A stretch of DNA of 61,894 nt from Methylibium sp. Root1272 (GCF_001425905.1 NZ_LMDY01000005.1:1-61894); one strand, 5' to 3'; positions 31,089 to 40,494 are shown, counted from the stretch's first letter. Numbers and translations are program-made. Notes: generated from the letters alone by a model not told the origin.

Positions 31089-32273
31089 TCAGGCGGCCAG
31101 CTTGAACACCTTCACCGCCTCGGTCAGCTTGTGCGACTGATCGCGCAGTGAGTGCGACGCGGCGGCGGCCTGTTCCACCAGCGCGGCGTTCTGCTGGGTC
31201 GAGCTGTCCATCTGCTCGATCGAGCGGTTGACCTGCTCGATGCCGGCGCTCTGTTCGCGGCTGGCGACGCTGATCTCGCTCATGATGTGCGTCACCTGGC
31301 GCACGCTGGCGAGGATCTCGTCCATCGTCGTGCCGGCCTGGTCGACCAGTCGCGTGCCTGTTTCCACCTTGTCGACCGAGTCGCCGATCAGCGTCTTGAT
31401 CTCCTTGGCGGCGGCGGCGCTGCGCTGCGCGAGGTTGCGTACTTCGCCAGCCACGACCGCGAAGCCGCGGCCCTGCTCGCCGGCGCGCGCCGCCTCCACC
31501 GCGGCGTTGAGCGCCAGGATATTGGTCTGGAAGGCGATGCCGTCGATCACGCCGATGATGTCGGCGATCTTGCGGGCGCTGCTGTTGATGGCGTTCATGG
31601 TGGAGACCACCTGCGTCATCACCTCGCCGCCGCGGCTGGCCACGTCGCTGGCGCTGACCACCAGCTGGTTGGCCTGCTGGGCGTTGTCGGCGTTCTGGCG
31701 CACGGTCGACGTGAGCTGCTCCATCGAACTGGCGGTCTGCTGCAGGCCGCTGGCCTGGTTCTCGGTGCGGGTGCTTAGGTCGGTGTTGCCCGAGGCGATC
31801 TCGTTGGACGCCACCGACACCTGCTCGGCCGATTCGCGCACCTGGGCGATCGTGCTCTGCAGCTTCTTGCGCATCTGGTTGAGTTCGTGGTTCAGCCACG
31901 CGATCTCGTCGCGGCCGCTGGACGAGATCTTCGTCGCCAGGTCACCGGCCGCGATGCGCGACACCGACGCCACCACGTCCTCCACGGGCCCCCGCACGCT
32001 CTGGCGGATCGCCCAACCCAGCCAGGCACCGAACACCGCGGTCGCCAGCACCAGGCTGGCGATCATCCACAGCGTGCGCTGCGCACTCTTCTCCAGGTCG
32101 CCCAGCTTGGCCGACACGGCCGGATCGGTCACGGTGGCCAGCAGGGCATGCGCCTCGCCGGTGGCCGAGCGCACGTTCCAGACGCTGAGGGCGCCGAGCG
32201 CGAGTGTCAGCACCACCATGATGGTGAAGCCCGCGGCAATGCGGGTGGTCAGTCGGTAGTTCAGCAAGTTCAT
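31089..32273 (-). CDS. Methyl-accepting chemotaxis protein with minimal periplasmic loop
   Basis: A 394-residue chemoreceptor. TM1 spans about 12-34 and TM2 about 68-90, leaving only ~33 periplasmic residues where Tar-like receptors have ~150. A HAMP domain follows (RGPVEDVVASVSRIAAGDLA), then the long cytoplasmic coiled coil with methylation helices and the highly conserved signalling tip GIAFQTNILALNAAVEAARAG / EQGRGFAVVAGEVRNLAQRS. With no room for a classic ligand domain it may sense membrane or intracellular cues. No C-terminal pentapeptide for CheR is visible. No che genes are in the window. Confidence 0.93.
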   Translation of the reverse strand: MNLLNYRLTTRIAAGFTIMVVLTLALGALSVWNVRSATGEAHALLATVTDPAVSAKLGDLEKSAQRTLWMIASLVLATAVFGAWLGWAIRQSVRGPVEDVVASVSRIAAGDLATKISSSGRDEIAWLNHELNQMRKKLQSTIAQVRESAEQVSVASNEIASGNTDLSTRTENQASGLQQTASSMEQLTSTVRQNADNAQQANQLVVSASDVASRGGEVMTQVVSTMNAINSSARKIADIIGVIDGIAFQTNILALNAAVEAARAGEQGRGFAVVAGEVRNLAQRSAAAAKEIKTLIGDSVDKVETGTRLVDQAGTTMDEILASVRQVTHIMSEISVASREQSAGIEQVNRSIEQMDSSTQQNAALVEQAAAASHSLRDQSHKLTEAVKVFKLAA

Positions 32274-32454
32274 CGTGAAGGTCTCCGCTTCTTCGGGTCC
32301 GTGGCCTCACGAATCCCGGGTCCGGGCCGGTGTGCACACGGCAAGCCGGCATCCTTGGGGTCTCCGGGGAATATCGACCCGGGCGGGTGGGACTGAAGCG
32401 GAGATGAACGGTGGAATTGCCAGGGTTTTCACGGGGCGGTGGCCCCGTACGGGC

Positions 32455-33150
32455 TCAGAAGCTGCCGCGTAGCACCAGCGCCACGCCGCCGCGGCGAGTG
32501 CGCAGCGACAGCCTGTACCCGGAGTCGAGCTGCATCGCCACGCTGCCCCGGTCGAAACCGAGACGCGACTTGCGTGTCTTCCATTCGACGCCGCCGCGGG
32601 TGGTGTAGTAGGCCGCGGCGGGGTTCTCGCCCAGGCCCTGGGACGCCGACGTGTCGGCGTAGATCGTCGACCGATCCGACAACTGGAGCCGCCAGCCGAC
32701 GGTGACAGCCGGCCCGCCGGTCTGTCCGGTCAGCCGCTCCGGCTCGGTGCCGATCGCGGGCGCCACCACACTGTGCGTGACGGTACCGACCCCCAGCCCC
32801 AGTGCCACTCTGCCGCTCGATGCCCACCAGCGGTAGCCGATGCTCGAGGTCTCGACGCGGCCCCCGAGTTCGGTGGCGCCCAGCCGGGTCAGCGCCTGAC
32901 GGTCGAGCACCGGCTCTTGCCGTACCTCGACGCTGGCGGTGTAGCGGATCCGGTCAGGGCGGGTGTCGTCCGACAGGGCCATGACCTCCTCGCGGTCTCG
33001 CCGCTCGCCGTTCGGGGCCGGGACTTCGGCATGCCAGGGGCTCTCCACCGCCTGGGCTGCTGCGAGGAGCGGTGCCAGCAGCACCGCTGCAGCGACTCGG
33101 CGGGTGCGTTCGAAACAGGTTCCGCGCGCCACCCCGTCCATGAAAAACAT
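32455..33150 (-). CDS. Predicted outer-membrane or periplasmic protein, unknown
   Basis: About 231 residues with a signal peptide (VAAAVLLAPLLAAAQAVES). The mature protein alternates short strands: IRYTASVEVRQEPV, ETSSIGYRWWASSGRVALGLGVG, AVTVGWRLQLSDRSTIYADTS, GVEWKTRKSRLGF, GYRLSLRTRRGGVALVLRGSF. The final Phe after an amphipathic strand suits an outer-membrane beta-barrel, as recognised by BAM. I do not recognise the family. The start is uncertain: ATG 33150 is preferred over the frame's first start at 33219 because the signal peptide then sits near the N-terminus. The 267 bases from 33151 to 33417 show no gene. Confidence 0.55.
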   Translation of the reverse strand: MFFMDGVARGTCFERTRRVAAAVLLAPLLAAAQAVESPWHAEVPAPNGERRDREEVMALSDDTRPDRIRYTASVEVRQEPVLDRQALTRLGATELGGRVETSSIGYRWWASSGRVALGLGVGTVTHSVVAPAIGTEPERLTGQTGGPAVTVGWRLQLSDRSTIYADTSASQGLGENPAAAYYTTRGGVEWKTRKSRLGFDRGSVAMQLDSGYRLSLRTRRGGVALVLRGSF

Positions 33151-33417
33151 CGTACGCCTCGGCTGCGGCCTTGCGGGTTGCCGCACGGCCTCCGAGCACT
33201 GGCTTGAGGGGGTTGGCATGGCACGCGCCTGAGGGGGTGATCGACGAAAGGTCCCAACGACGGGGCCAATGTCGCACCCCGCCCGCGCGCGTTCCGTCGG
33301 ACGCTGCAGGCGCTTGGCGTAGGACGATGGCGCGTGCCGACGGCGAGCGCCGACCGACTGCGAGGCGCGGCCGATCGGCTGCCGTGGCGAGTCGCCACCG
33401 CAGCGCAGGAGCGCCGC

Positions 33418-36285
33418 TCAGGCGATCGCGCTGAGCTTGGCCGCGGTGACCTTGAAGCCCGGGATCTTCGCGACGGCATCCAGTGCGTCGCCGGTCAGCT
33501 TGTTCGCCGCCGCCTCCCAGAACGCGAACGGCAGGAACACCTGGCCGGGCTGCACCTCGGTGCTGACGCGCACGCGTGCCTGCACCGCCCCGTGCCGCGT
33601 CGACATCAGCACCGCCTGGCCGTCGCGCACGCCGACCGTCAGCGCATCCGCCGGGTGCAGCGACACCAGTGCCTCGGGGGCGATGGCATCGAGCATGCTG
33701 GCGTGCCGTGTCATCGCGCCGGTGTGCCAGTGCTCGAGCACGCGGCCGGTGGTCAGCACGTAGGGGTATTCGGCGTCGACCTGCTCGGCGCCGGGGCGGA
33801 AGCTGGTCGGCACCACGGTCGCGCGGCCGTCGGCCGTCGGGAAACGGTCGATGAAGACGACCGCCGCGCCGGGGTCGTCCTCGCTCGCCGCCGGCGTCAT
33901 TACCGCGTCGGCCTTGACCAGGCGGCTCCAGGGCACGCCGGCCAGCGGCGGCATGCTGACGCGCATCTCCTCGTAGACGCGCGCCACCGCCGCCTGCGAA
34001 GCGCACTTGCCGCCGCCGTCCTCGTCGCGCCAGTAGTTCCACGCCAGGCCCATGCGCCGGCCGATGCGCTCGATGATCCACAGGTCCTGCATCGCGAGCT
34101 CGGGCGGATCGAGCGCGGGGCGGCCGATCTGGATCAGGCGGTCGGTGTTGGTGTAGCTGCCCCACTTCTCGGCATGGGCCGAGGCCGGCAGCACCACGTC
34201 GGCCAGCATCGCGGTCTCGGTGAGAAAGATGTCCTGCACCACCAGGTGCTCCAGGCCTGCCAGCGCCTTGCGCGCATGGCCGAGGTCGGGGTCCGACATC
34301 GCCGGGTTCTCGCCTTCGACGTAGATGCCGCGGATGCGGCCTTCGCTGGCCGCGTGCATGATCTCGACGACGGTCAGGCCGGGCGTCGCGTCCAGCGGCT
34401 CGGGTGTCGCCCACAGGCGCTCGAAGGCTTCGCGCACAGTCGGGTTGATGACGCGCTGGTAGTTGGGCAGCATCATCGGGATCAGTCCGGCGTCGCTGGC
34501 GCCCTGCACGTTGTTCTGGCCGCGCAGCGGATGCAGGCCGGTGCCGACACGTCCGATCTGGCCGGTCAGCATCGCCAGCGCGATCAGCCCGCGCGCGTTG
34601 TCGGTGCCGTGCACGTGCTGGCTCACGCCCATGCCCCAGAGAATCATCGAGCCCTTGCTGGTGGCGTAGGCGCGCGCCACGTCGCGGATCGTCTGCGCAT
34701 CGATGCCGCAGATCTCGCTCATGCGTTCGGGCGTCGCCTCGGCCACCGAGGCCCTCAGTGCCTCGTAGCCGTTGACGCGCGCCGCGACGAAGGCCTCGTC
34801 GACCAGGCCTTCCGCGATGATCACGTGCAGCAGCCCGTTGAGCAGCGCGACGTCGGTGTCGGGACGGAACTGCAGGTGCCAGGCGGCGCGGCGCGTCAGT
34901 GCGGTCTGGCGCGGGTCGCAGATCACCAGCCGGGTGCCGCGGTCGACCGCGTTCTTGATCCAGCTCGCCGCGACCGGGTGGTTGACCGTGGGGTTCGCGC
35001 CGATCAGGAAGATCAGGTCGGCCTGCGCGACATCCTCGACCGGGTTGCTGACGGCCCCCGAGCCGATGCCTTCCAGCAGCGCCGCTACCGAGCTGGCATG
35101 GCACAGCCGCGTGCAGTGGTCGACGTTGTTGGTGCGGAAGCCCTGCCGTACCAGCTTCTGGAACAGGTAGGCTTCCTCGTTGCTGCCCTTGGCCGAGCCG
35201 AAGCCGGCGAGCGGGATGTCGTTGCCGCGCAGGCCGGCTGCCAGCGCCTCGTCGCGCAGCCGCGCCAGGCCGCCCGCCGCGAGTTCCATCGCCTCGGCCC
35301 AGGTCGCCGTGCGGAAGATGTCGGTCACCTTCTTCTGGCCCTGCTTGATGTGCTCGATGTCGGCCGGGTCCTTGGCCACGCCCTCGCGCCGGATCAGCGG
35401 CGTGGTCAGGCGGCGCGGGCTGTGGATGTAGTCGAAGCCGTAGCGGCCCTTCACGCACAGCCGCCCGTGATTGGCCGGACCGTCGCGGCCGGTGACGAAG
35501 TGGATGCGTTCTTCACCCTGTTCGTTCGGACCGACGTTCCAGGTGAGCTGGCAGCCCACGCCGCAGTAGGGGCAGACCGAGTCCACCTGCTTCGTCACTT
35601 CCAGCAGCCCGGCGCCGCGGGCCGGCATCAGTGCGCCCGTCGGGCAGGCCTGCACGCATTCGCCGCAGGCCACGCAGCTCGACTCGCCGAGCGTCGCACC
35701 GGCATCGAAGGTGATCTGCGCATGCGCGCCGCGGAAGGCCAGGCCGATCACGTCGTTGCCCTGCTCGTCGCGGCAGGCGCGCAGGCAGCGCGTGCACTGG
35801 ATGCAGGCGTCCAGGTTCACCGCGATCGCCGGGTGAGAGGGGTCGGCCACGGCGTAATGCGGCGCGTCGCGCTGCGGCAGGCGCCCGCGTGGCACGGCCA
35901 GCTGTTCGGCCCATTGGCTGAGCTCCGAGGCCTTCGTGTAGGTGTCGGTGGTGGCGCCGGCGTCACTGACCAGCAGCTCGACCACCATCTTGCGGGCCGA
36001 CGCGGCGCGCGGGCTCTGCGTCTGCACCTTCATGCCGGCGGCGACGTTGCGGCAGCATGAGGCGGCCAGCGCCCGTTCGCCCTCGACCTCCACCACGCAG
36101 GCGCGGCAGTTGCCGGCCGGCGTCAGGCCCTCCTTGTGGCACAGGTGGGGGATGGTCGTGCCCTCGCGCTTCGCGACGGTCCAGATCGTCTCGTCGGCGT
36201 CGGCGGTGACCGTGCGGCCGTCGAGCGAGAACTCCACCTGCGCGGCCTGTGGCGCGAGCAGCTTCGAGGTCAGCGGTGCGTTCAT
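33418..36285 (-). CDS. NAD-linked formate dehydrogenase, alpha (Mo/W) subunit
   Basis: A 955-residue catalytic subunit. In order: an N-terminal [2Fe-2S] domain (Cys49, 60, 63 and 77/78), a NuoG-like His-Cys region (HLCH), two [4Fe-4S] ferredoxin clusters (Cys161/164/167/171 and 204/207/210/214), the [4Fe-4S] of the molybdopterin domain (Cys238/241/245/277), then the bis-MGD domain with the active-site motif VDHCTRLCHASSV, in which Cys395 is the metal ligand. It oxidises formate to CO2 in the cytoplasm and passes electrons to the beta subunit. It overlaps the beta gene by four bases (ATGA). No fdhD-type sulfurtransferase lies in the window. Confidence 0.95.
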   Translation of the reverse strand: MNAPLTSKLLAPQAAQVEFSLDGRTVTADADETIWTVAKREGTTIPHLCHKEGLTPAGNCRACVVEVEGERALAASCCRNVAAGMKVQTQSPRAASARKMVVELLVSDAGATTDTYTKASELSQWAEQLAVPRGRLPQRDAPHYAVADPSHPAIAVNLDACIQCTRCLRACRDEQGNDVIGLAFRGAHAQITFDAGATLGESSCVACGECVQACPTGALMPARGAGLLEVTKQVDSVCPYCGVGCQLTWNVGPNEQGEERIHFVTGRDGPANHGRLCVKGRYGFDYIHSPRRLTTPLIRREGVAKDPADIEHIKQGQKKVTDIFRTATWAEAMELAAGGLARLRDEALAAGLRGNDIPLAGFGSAKGSNEEAYLFQKLVRQGFRTNNVDHCTRLCHASSVAALLEGIGSGAVSNPVEDVAQADLIFLIGANPTVNHPVAASWIKNAVDRGTRLVICDPRQTALTRRAAWHLQFRPDTDVALLNGLLHVIIAEGLVDEAFVAARVNGYEALRASVAEATPERMSEICGIDAQTIRDVARAYATSKGSMILWGMGVSQHVHGTDNARGLIALAMLTGQIGRVGTGLHPLRGQNNVQGASDAGLIPMMLPNYQRVINPTVREAFERLWATPEPLDATPGLTVVEIMHAASEGRIRGIYVEGENPAMSDPDLGHARKALAGLEHLVVQDIFLTETAMLADVVLPASAHAEKWGSYTNTDRLIQIGRPALDPPELAMQDLWIIERIGRRMGLAWNYWRDEDGGGKCASQAAVARVYEEMRVSMPPLAGVPWSRLVKADAVMTPAASEDDPGAAVVFIDRFPTADGRATVVPTSFRPGAEQVDAEYPYVLTTGRVLEHWHTGAMTRHASMLDAIAPEALVSLHPADALTVGVRDGQAVLMSTRHGAVQARVRVSTEVQPGQVFLPFAFWEAAANKLTGDALDAVAKIPGFKVTAAKLSAIA

Positions 36286-38003
36286 GCCGTCAGCTCTTCC
36301 GGAAAGTACTTGATCACGCAGTCCACCGGGTTCGGCGCCGCCTGGCCCAGGCCGCAGATGGACGCGTCGCGCATCACCTGCGACAGCTCGGCGAGCAGCG
36401 GCAGGTCCCAGCGGTCGCCGGCGATCAGTTCGTTGACCTTGGCGGTGCCCGAACGGCAGGGGGTGCACTGGCCACAGCTCTCGTGCTCGAAGAAGCGCAT
36501 CAGGTTGCGCGCCACGTCCGTCACGCGATCCTGGTCCGACAGCACCACCACCGCCGCCGAGCCGATGAAGCAGCCGTGCGGCTGCAGCGTGTCGAAGTCC
36601 AGCGGCACGTCGGCCAGGCGCTCGGGCAGGATGCCGCCGGAGGCGCCGCCCGGCAGGTAGGCGTGCAGCCGGTGGCCGTCCAACATGCCGCCGCAGTACT
36701 CGTCGACCAGCTCGCGCAGCGTGATGCCGGCCGGCGCGAGGTGCACGCCGGGCGTCTTCACGCGTCCGCTCACCGAGAACGAGCGCAGCCCCTTGCGCTC
36801 GTGGCGGCCATGGCCGGCGAACCAGTCACCGCCCTTCTCGAGGATGTCGCGCACCCAGTACAGCGTCTCGAAGTTGTGTTCGAGCGTCGGACGGCCGAAC
36901 AGGCCGACCTGCGCCACGTAGGGCGGGCGCAAGCGCGGCATGCCGCGCTTGCCTTCGATTGACTCGATCATCGCGGACTCCTCGCCGCAGATGTAGGCGC
37001 CGGCGCCGCGGCGCAGCTCGATCGCCGGCATGTCGCGCATCGGCGGATCGGCGCGCAGCGCCGCCAGCTCGCGCTCGAGGATCGCGCGACAGCCGTGGTA
37101 TTCGTCGCGCAGGTAGATGTAGACCGCGTCGACGCCGACCGCCCAGGCGGCGATCAGCAGGCCTTCGAGGAAGCGGTGCGGATCGCGCTCGAGGTAGTGG
37201 CGGTCCTTGAAGGTGCCCGGCTCGCCTTCGTCGATGTTCACCGCCATCAGGCGCGGCGCCGTCTGCCCGCGAACGATGCGCCACTTGCGCCCGGCCGGGA
37301 AGCCGGCGCCGCCGAGCCCGCGCAGGCCCGACGCTTCCATCGTCGCCAGCACCGTCTCCAGCGGCCGTTCGCCGCTCAGGCACTGCCGCAGCGTGCGGTA
37401 GCCGCCAGCGTCGTGATAGGACGCGAGCGTGGTGTACGGCGCCGGTTCGTGCTTCGTGCGGCCGGCGATCACCGCAGCCTGCACGGCCTCGGGTGTCGCG
37501 TTCGGCACCGGGCACTGGTGCACGACGGCCGCCGGGGCCTGCTCGCAGCGGCCGATGCACGGGGCGGCGATCACGCGCACCTCGGTCCCCAGCAACGCGG
37601 GCAGGCGGGTCAGCAGATCCCGGGCGCCGGCCAGCTCGCAGGCGATGCCGTCGCAGACGCGAACGGTCAGCGGCGCGGGCTGGTCGTAGCTGCCGTCCGC
37701 CTTCGGCTGCGAAACTTCGAAGTGGTGATAAAAGCTCGCCACTTCATAAACTTCGGCCTGCGACAGCCTCAGCAACTGCGCCAGCGCAGCCAGGTGATCG
37801 GTGCGCAACTGGCCGAAATGATCGTTCAGCGTGTGCAGGTGCTCGATCAGCAGATCGCGCCGCAGCGGCGTCTGCGGCGGTGCCGCCAGCAGGGCCTGCA
37901 CGGCACTCAAGGCCTGGGGATCGACCTGGCGGTCGCCCGACGACCGGCGCGGTTTGACGGCCGGGTCGCGCAGGACCTGGATCGGGATCACGGGCGCATT
38001 CAT
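36282..38003 (-). CDS. Formate dehydrogenase beta subunit (NuoE-NuoF fusion)
   Basis: A 573-residue diaphorase subunit. The N-terminal third is NuoE-like: a thioredoxin-fold [2Fe-2S] with Cys117, Cys122, Cys149 and Cys153 (VRVCDGIAC, APCIGRC). The rest is NuoF-like: NADH/FMN site SGLRGLGGAGFPAGRKW, NIDEGEPGTFKDR, GAYICGEESAMIESIEGKRG, and a [4Fe-4S] bound by Cys510/513/516 and Cys550 (ESCGQCTPCRSGT). It takes electrons from the alpha subunit and reduces NAD+. The fusion matches the two-subunit FDH1 of Methylobacterium rather than the fdsGBACD set of Cupriavidus. It is the first gene of the pair. Confidence 0.95.
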   Translation of the reverse strand: MNAPVIPIQVLRDPAVKPRRSSGDRQVDPQALSAVQALLAAPPQTPLRRDLLIEHLHTLNDHFGQLRTDHLAALAQLLRLSQAEVYEVASFYHHFEVSQPKADGSYDQPAPLTVRVCDGIACELAGARDLLTRLPALLGTEVRVIAAPCIGRCEQAPAAVVHQCPVPNATPEAVQAAVIAGRTKHEPAPYTTLASYHDAGGYRTLRQCLSGERPLETVLATMEASGLRGLGGAGFPAGRKWRIVRGQTAPRLMAVNIDEGEPGTFKDRHYLERDPHRFLEGLLIAAWAVGVDAVYIYLRDEYHGCRAILERELAALRADPPMRDMPAIELRRGAGAYICGEESAMIESIEGKRGMPRLRPPYVAQVGLFGRPTLEHNFETLYWVRDILEKGGDWFAGHGRHERKGLRSFSVSGRVKTPGVHLAPAGITLRELVDEYCGGMLDGHRLHAYLPGGASGGILPERLADVPLDFDTLQPHGCFIGSAAVVVLSDQDRVTDVARNLMRFFEHESCGQCTPCRSGTAKVNELIAGDRWDLPLLAELSQVMRDASICGLGQAAPNPVDCVIKYFPEELTA

Positions 38004-38050
38004 AGCTCGGGAATTCCTTGGGTATCGGCGCCGTTTGCTTATGTTTCAAT

Positions 38051-38086
38051 GAGCATATGCTCGGACGCTGTCTCGTCCCGGGACGA
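38051..38086. promoter_or_regulatory. Two perfect palindromes in the formate dehydrogenase/regulator divergent region
   Basis: GAGCATATGCTC (38051-38062) and TCGTCCCGGGACGA (38073-38086), with centres 23 bases apart, about two helical turns. They lie in the 126-base gap between the fdh beta gene and the ModE-like regulator and are candidate operators for it. Confidence 0.5.
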
Positions 38087-38129
38087 TAGCGGGAACCCTT
38101 CACTCTGATATGCACAAGGCCGCCTAATC

Positions 38130-39206
38130 ATGCGGATCCAGATCACCCCTCACTGGGGCGTTGCCCAGGACGTCGATCACCTCGTCGACACCACGGCGCT
38201 ACTGACCCTGCTGGCTGCGATCCAGGAGACCGGCGCGATCGCCCAGGCGGCGCGCAGCGTCGGTCTGTCCTATCGCCATGCCTGGGGGCAGGTGAAGCGC
38301 GCCGAGGAGTTGTTCGGCTACCCGCTGGTCAATGCCGGTCGGGGCCGCGGCTCCACGCTGACGCCGCTGGCCGAGAAGCTGATCTGGGCCGATCGTCGCA
38401 TCGCCGCCCGGCTGTCGCCGCTGCTGTCGTCGCTGGCGTCCGAGTTGGAGAACGAACTCGGCCGCACGCTGCCGCAACGCACCGATGGCTCGGCGGCGCT
38501 TCGATTGCATGCCAGCCACGGTTTCGCGGTGGCGGCCCTGGTGGAGAAACTCGAGGCCGCGTCGCTGTCGGTCGAACTGCGCTACCGCAACAGCTTCGAG
38601 TCGGTGTCGGCACTGGCGCGCGGCGAGTGCGACCTGGCCGGCTTCCACGTGCCGATCGGCGAATTCGAGGCGCCGGCGGTCAAGCGCTACATGAAGTGGC
38701 TGAAGCCACAGACCCACAGCCTCGTGCATCTGGCGGTGCGCACTCAAGGGCTGTTCGTCGCTCCGGGCAACCCCAAGCGCATCCGCACGCTGGCCGACCT
38801 GCAGCGCCCGGGCGTGCGCTTCGTCAACCGGCCTGAGGGTTCGGGCACGCGCATGCTGACCGAATTGCTGCTGAACCAGGCCGGCGTGGTGCCGGCCGAG
38901 ATCAGCGGCTACGAGAGCACCGAGTTCACGCACGCGGCGGTGGCCGCCTACATCGCCAGCGGCATGGCCGACGTCGGCATCGGCGTGCAGACCGCGGCGC
39001 AGCGCTTCGGCCTGCCCTTCATTCCGCTGGTGCGCGAGCGCTACTTCTTCGCGCTGCCGACCGCCTCGCTGACGCGGCCGGCCATGCGCACCGTGCTCGA
39101 CCTGATGCAATCGCCCGTCTACCGCTCCTCGGTGTCCTCGCTGGTCGGCTACGAGGCCGGCGAGACCGGTCGGGTGCTGAGCGTGACCGAGGCGTTCGAC
39201 CGCTAA
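38130..39206 (+). CDS. ModE-type HTH regulator with PBP-like ligand domain
   Basis: A 358-residue regulator. Residues ~20-90 are a ModE/LysR winged helix (LLAAIQETGAIAQAARSVGLSYRHAWGQVKRAEE, then the wing with a Gly/Arg loop and STLTPLAEKLI). Residues ~125-340 resemble the PBP-like domain that follows such HTHs: CDLAGFHVPIGEF, RFVNRPEGSGTRMLTELLL, GMADVGIGVQTAAQRFGLPFIPL. It lacks the Mop domains of ModE. Divergent from formate dehydrogenase, so it probably controls it in response to a small ligand, perhaps an oxyanion or formate. Its stop overlaps the convergent regulator's stop by four bases. Confidence 0.85.
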   Translation: MRIQITPHWGVAQDVDHLVDTTALLTLLAAIQETGAIAQAARSVGLSYRHAWGQVKRAEELFGYPLVNAGRGRGSTLTPLAEKLIWADRRIAARLSPLLSSLASELENELGRTLPQRTDGSAALRLHASHGFAVAALVEKLEAASLSVELRYRNSFESVSALARGECDLAGFHVPIGEFEAPAVKRYMKWLKPQTHSLVHLAVRTQGLFVAPGNPKRIRTLADLQRPGVRFVNRPEGSGTRMLTELLLNQAGVVPAEISGYESTEFTHAAVAAYIASGMADVGIGVQTAAQRFGLPFIPLVRERYFFALPTASLTRPAMRTVLDLMQSPVYRSSVSSLVGYEAGETGRVLSVTEAFDR

Positions 39207-40465
39207 GCGTCTTCGGAACGCCGTTCGCGCAGGCGCCGGTAGATCAGGCCGCGCGACACGCCGAGCTGGCGCGCGGCGCGCGACACGTTGCCGCCGCACT
39301 CGAGCAGGGTGCTGTCGATCATGCGGCGATGGGAGTCGATCAGCGTCAACGCCTCGGCCCCCATGCGTTCATCGTCCGCGGCGGCACCCGGTGCCGGTGC
39401 GACAGCCGCTGCGGCCTCGATCTCGGGGGCGTCGTCCGCAACCACCGGGTCCGCGAACGACAGGGCCGTGGCGCTGCGGTGGCCGTCCTTCTCGGGCGGC
39501 TGCGCCTCGAGCCACATGCCCAGGCCGCCCGGAACGCGGTGGGCCTGTGCGCGCGCGCTGTGGGCCAGCGCCAGCAGGCTCTCGAGGTCGATGCCGAAGG
39601 TCTGCTCGACCGTCGGCGACTGCCCGCCCGTACGAGCGCCGGCCAGCAGCCGCGTGCCCGCGCCGTTGACCCAGCACACGCGGCCCGTGCCGTCGATCGC
39701 GGCCAGGCCCTCGAGCGGCGTGTGCAGCAGCCCCGGGCTCGACTGGAAGCGCAGCAGCAGGTGCTCGCGTGACTGAGCCCGCAGCAGGCGGTTCTCGATC
39801 GTCGTCGCATAGAGCCGCACCATCGCCGCCGCGTCGAAGCGGAACTGCTCCACCTCGCACGACAGGTCGAGCACGCCGGCGATCTCGCCGCGGGTGTCGC
39901 GGATCGGCGCCGCGGCGCAGTACATCACGCTGAAACCGCTGAAGAAGTGCTCGGCGCCGCTCACCACGCTGACCTCGCCGGTGCGCGCCGACACGCCGGG
40001 CGCGCCGGTGCCGACGTTGGACTCGGCGAGGTCGTTGCCGATGCGCGCCAGGCCGGGCATCAGCCGGCCCTCGCCGATGGCGGTGGGCGTCGCATGCACG
40101 ATCACGCCGTCGTGGCTGGTCAGCAGCGCCTTGCAGGCGGTGCCGGCCAGCGCCGCGTCGAGCTGCGACAGCTCGTCCTTCGCCGCATCGAGCAACTGGC
40201 GGTTGCGCGCCAGGGCGCTCGCCACGCGCGACTTCGTGATCGGCGCGAAGGAGACTTGCTCGTTCGGCCGGCGGCGGGCGCTCACGCAGCGCGTCCACGA
40301 CTGGATCACCAACTCGGGCACCAGGCCCGAAGGGCGCACGCCTTCCTCGAAGAAGCGCTCGCGCGCCAGCGCCACGCGCTGCTCGGCGGTGGCGAAGAAG
40401 GGGCCTGCCGGCAACCGAGTCTCGGGGCTCGGTCGTTGGCGAACAGCTGGCGCTCTGGCGGTCAT
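39203..40465 (-). CDS. AcoR-like GAF/Fis-HTH regulator lacking an AAA+ domain
   Basis: A 420-residue protein. The N-terminal AcoR-type region (SGLVPELVIQSWTRCVSARRRP) leads to a GAF domain (about 80-215: GNDLAESNVGTGAPGVSARTG, AAPIRDTRGEIAGVLDLS). A short PAS-like stretch follows (GLAAIDGTGRVCWVNGAG). The C-terminus is a Fis-type HTH (about 370-415: TLLECGGNVSRAARQLGVSRGLIYRRL). The sigma-54-interacting AAA+ domain that AcoR relatives carry between these (GAFTGA, Walker motifs) is absent; an Ala/Pro-rich linker is in its place. It is divergent from the PQQ alcohol dehydrogenase gene and probably regulates it, likely with sigma-70. Confidence 0.85.
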   Translation of the reverse strand: MTARAPAVRQRPSPETRLPAGPFFATAEQRVALARERFFEEGVRPSGLVPELVIQSWTRCVSARRRPNEQVSFAPITKSRVASALARNRQLLDAAKDELSQLDAALAGTACKALLTSHDGVIVHATPTAIGEGRLMPGLARIGNDLAESNVGTGAPGVSARTGEVSVVSGAEHFFSGFSVMYCAAAPIRDTRGEIAGVLDLSCEVEQFRFDAAAMVRLYATTIENRLLRAQSREHLLLRFQSSPGLLHTPLEGLAAIDGTGRVCWVNGAGTRLLAGARTGGQSPTVEQTFGIDLESLLALAHSARAQAHRVPGGLGMWLEAQPPEKDGHRSATALSFADPVVADDAPEIEAAAAVAPAPGAAADDERMGAEALTLIDSHRRMIDSTLLECGGNVSRAARQLGVSRGLIYRRLRERRSEDA

Positions 40466-40494
40466 GGACGCACTCCGTGGGGGGTCCGTGAATC

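Noticed and set aside
33334-36060. A 908-codon open frame on the plus strand
   Set aside because: It is antisense to the formate dehydrogenase alpha gene, has Arg/Ala/Val/His-biased composition and no domain. High GC produces such shadows.
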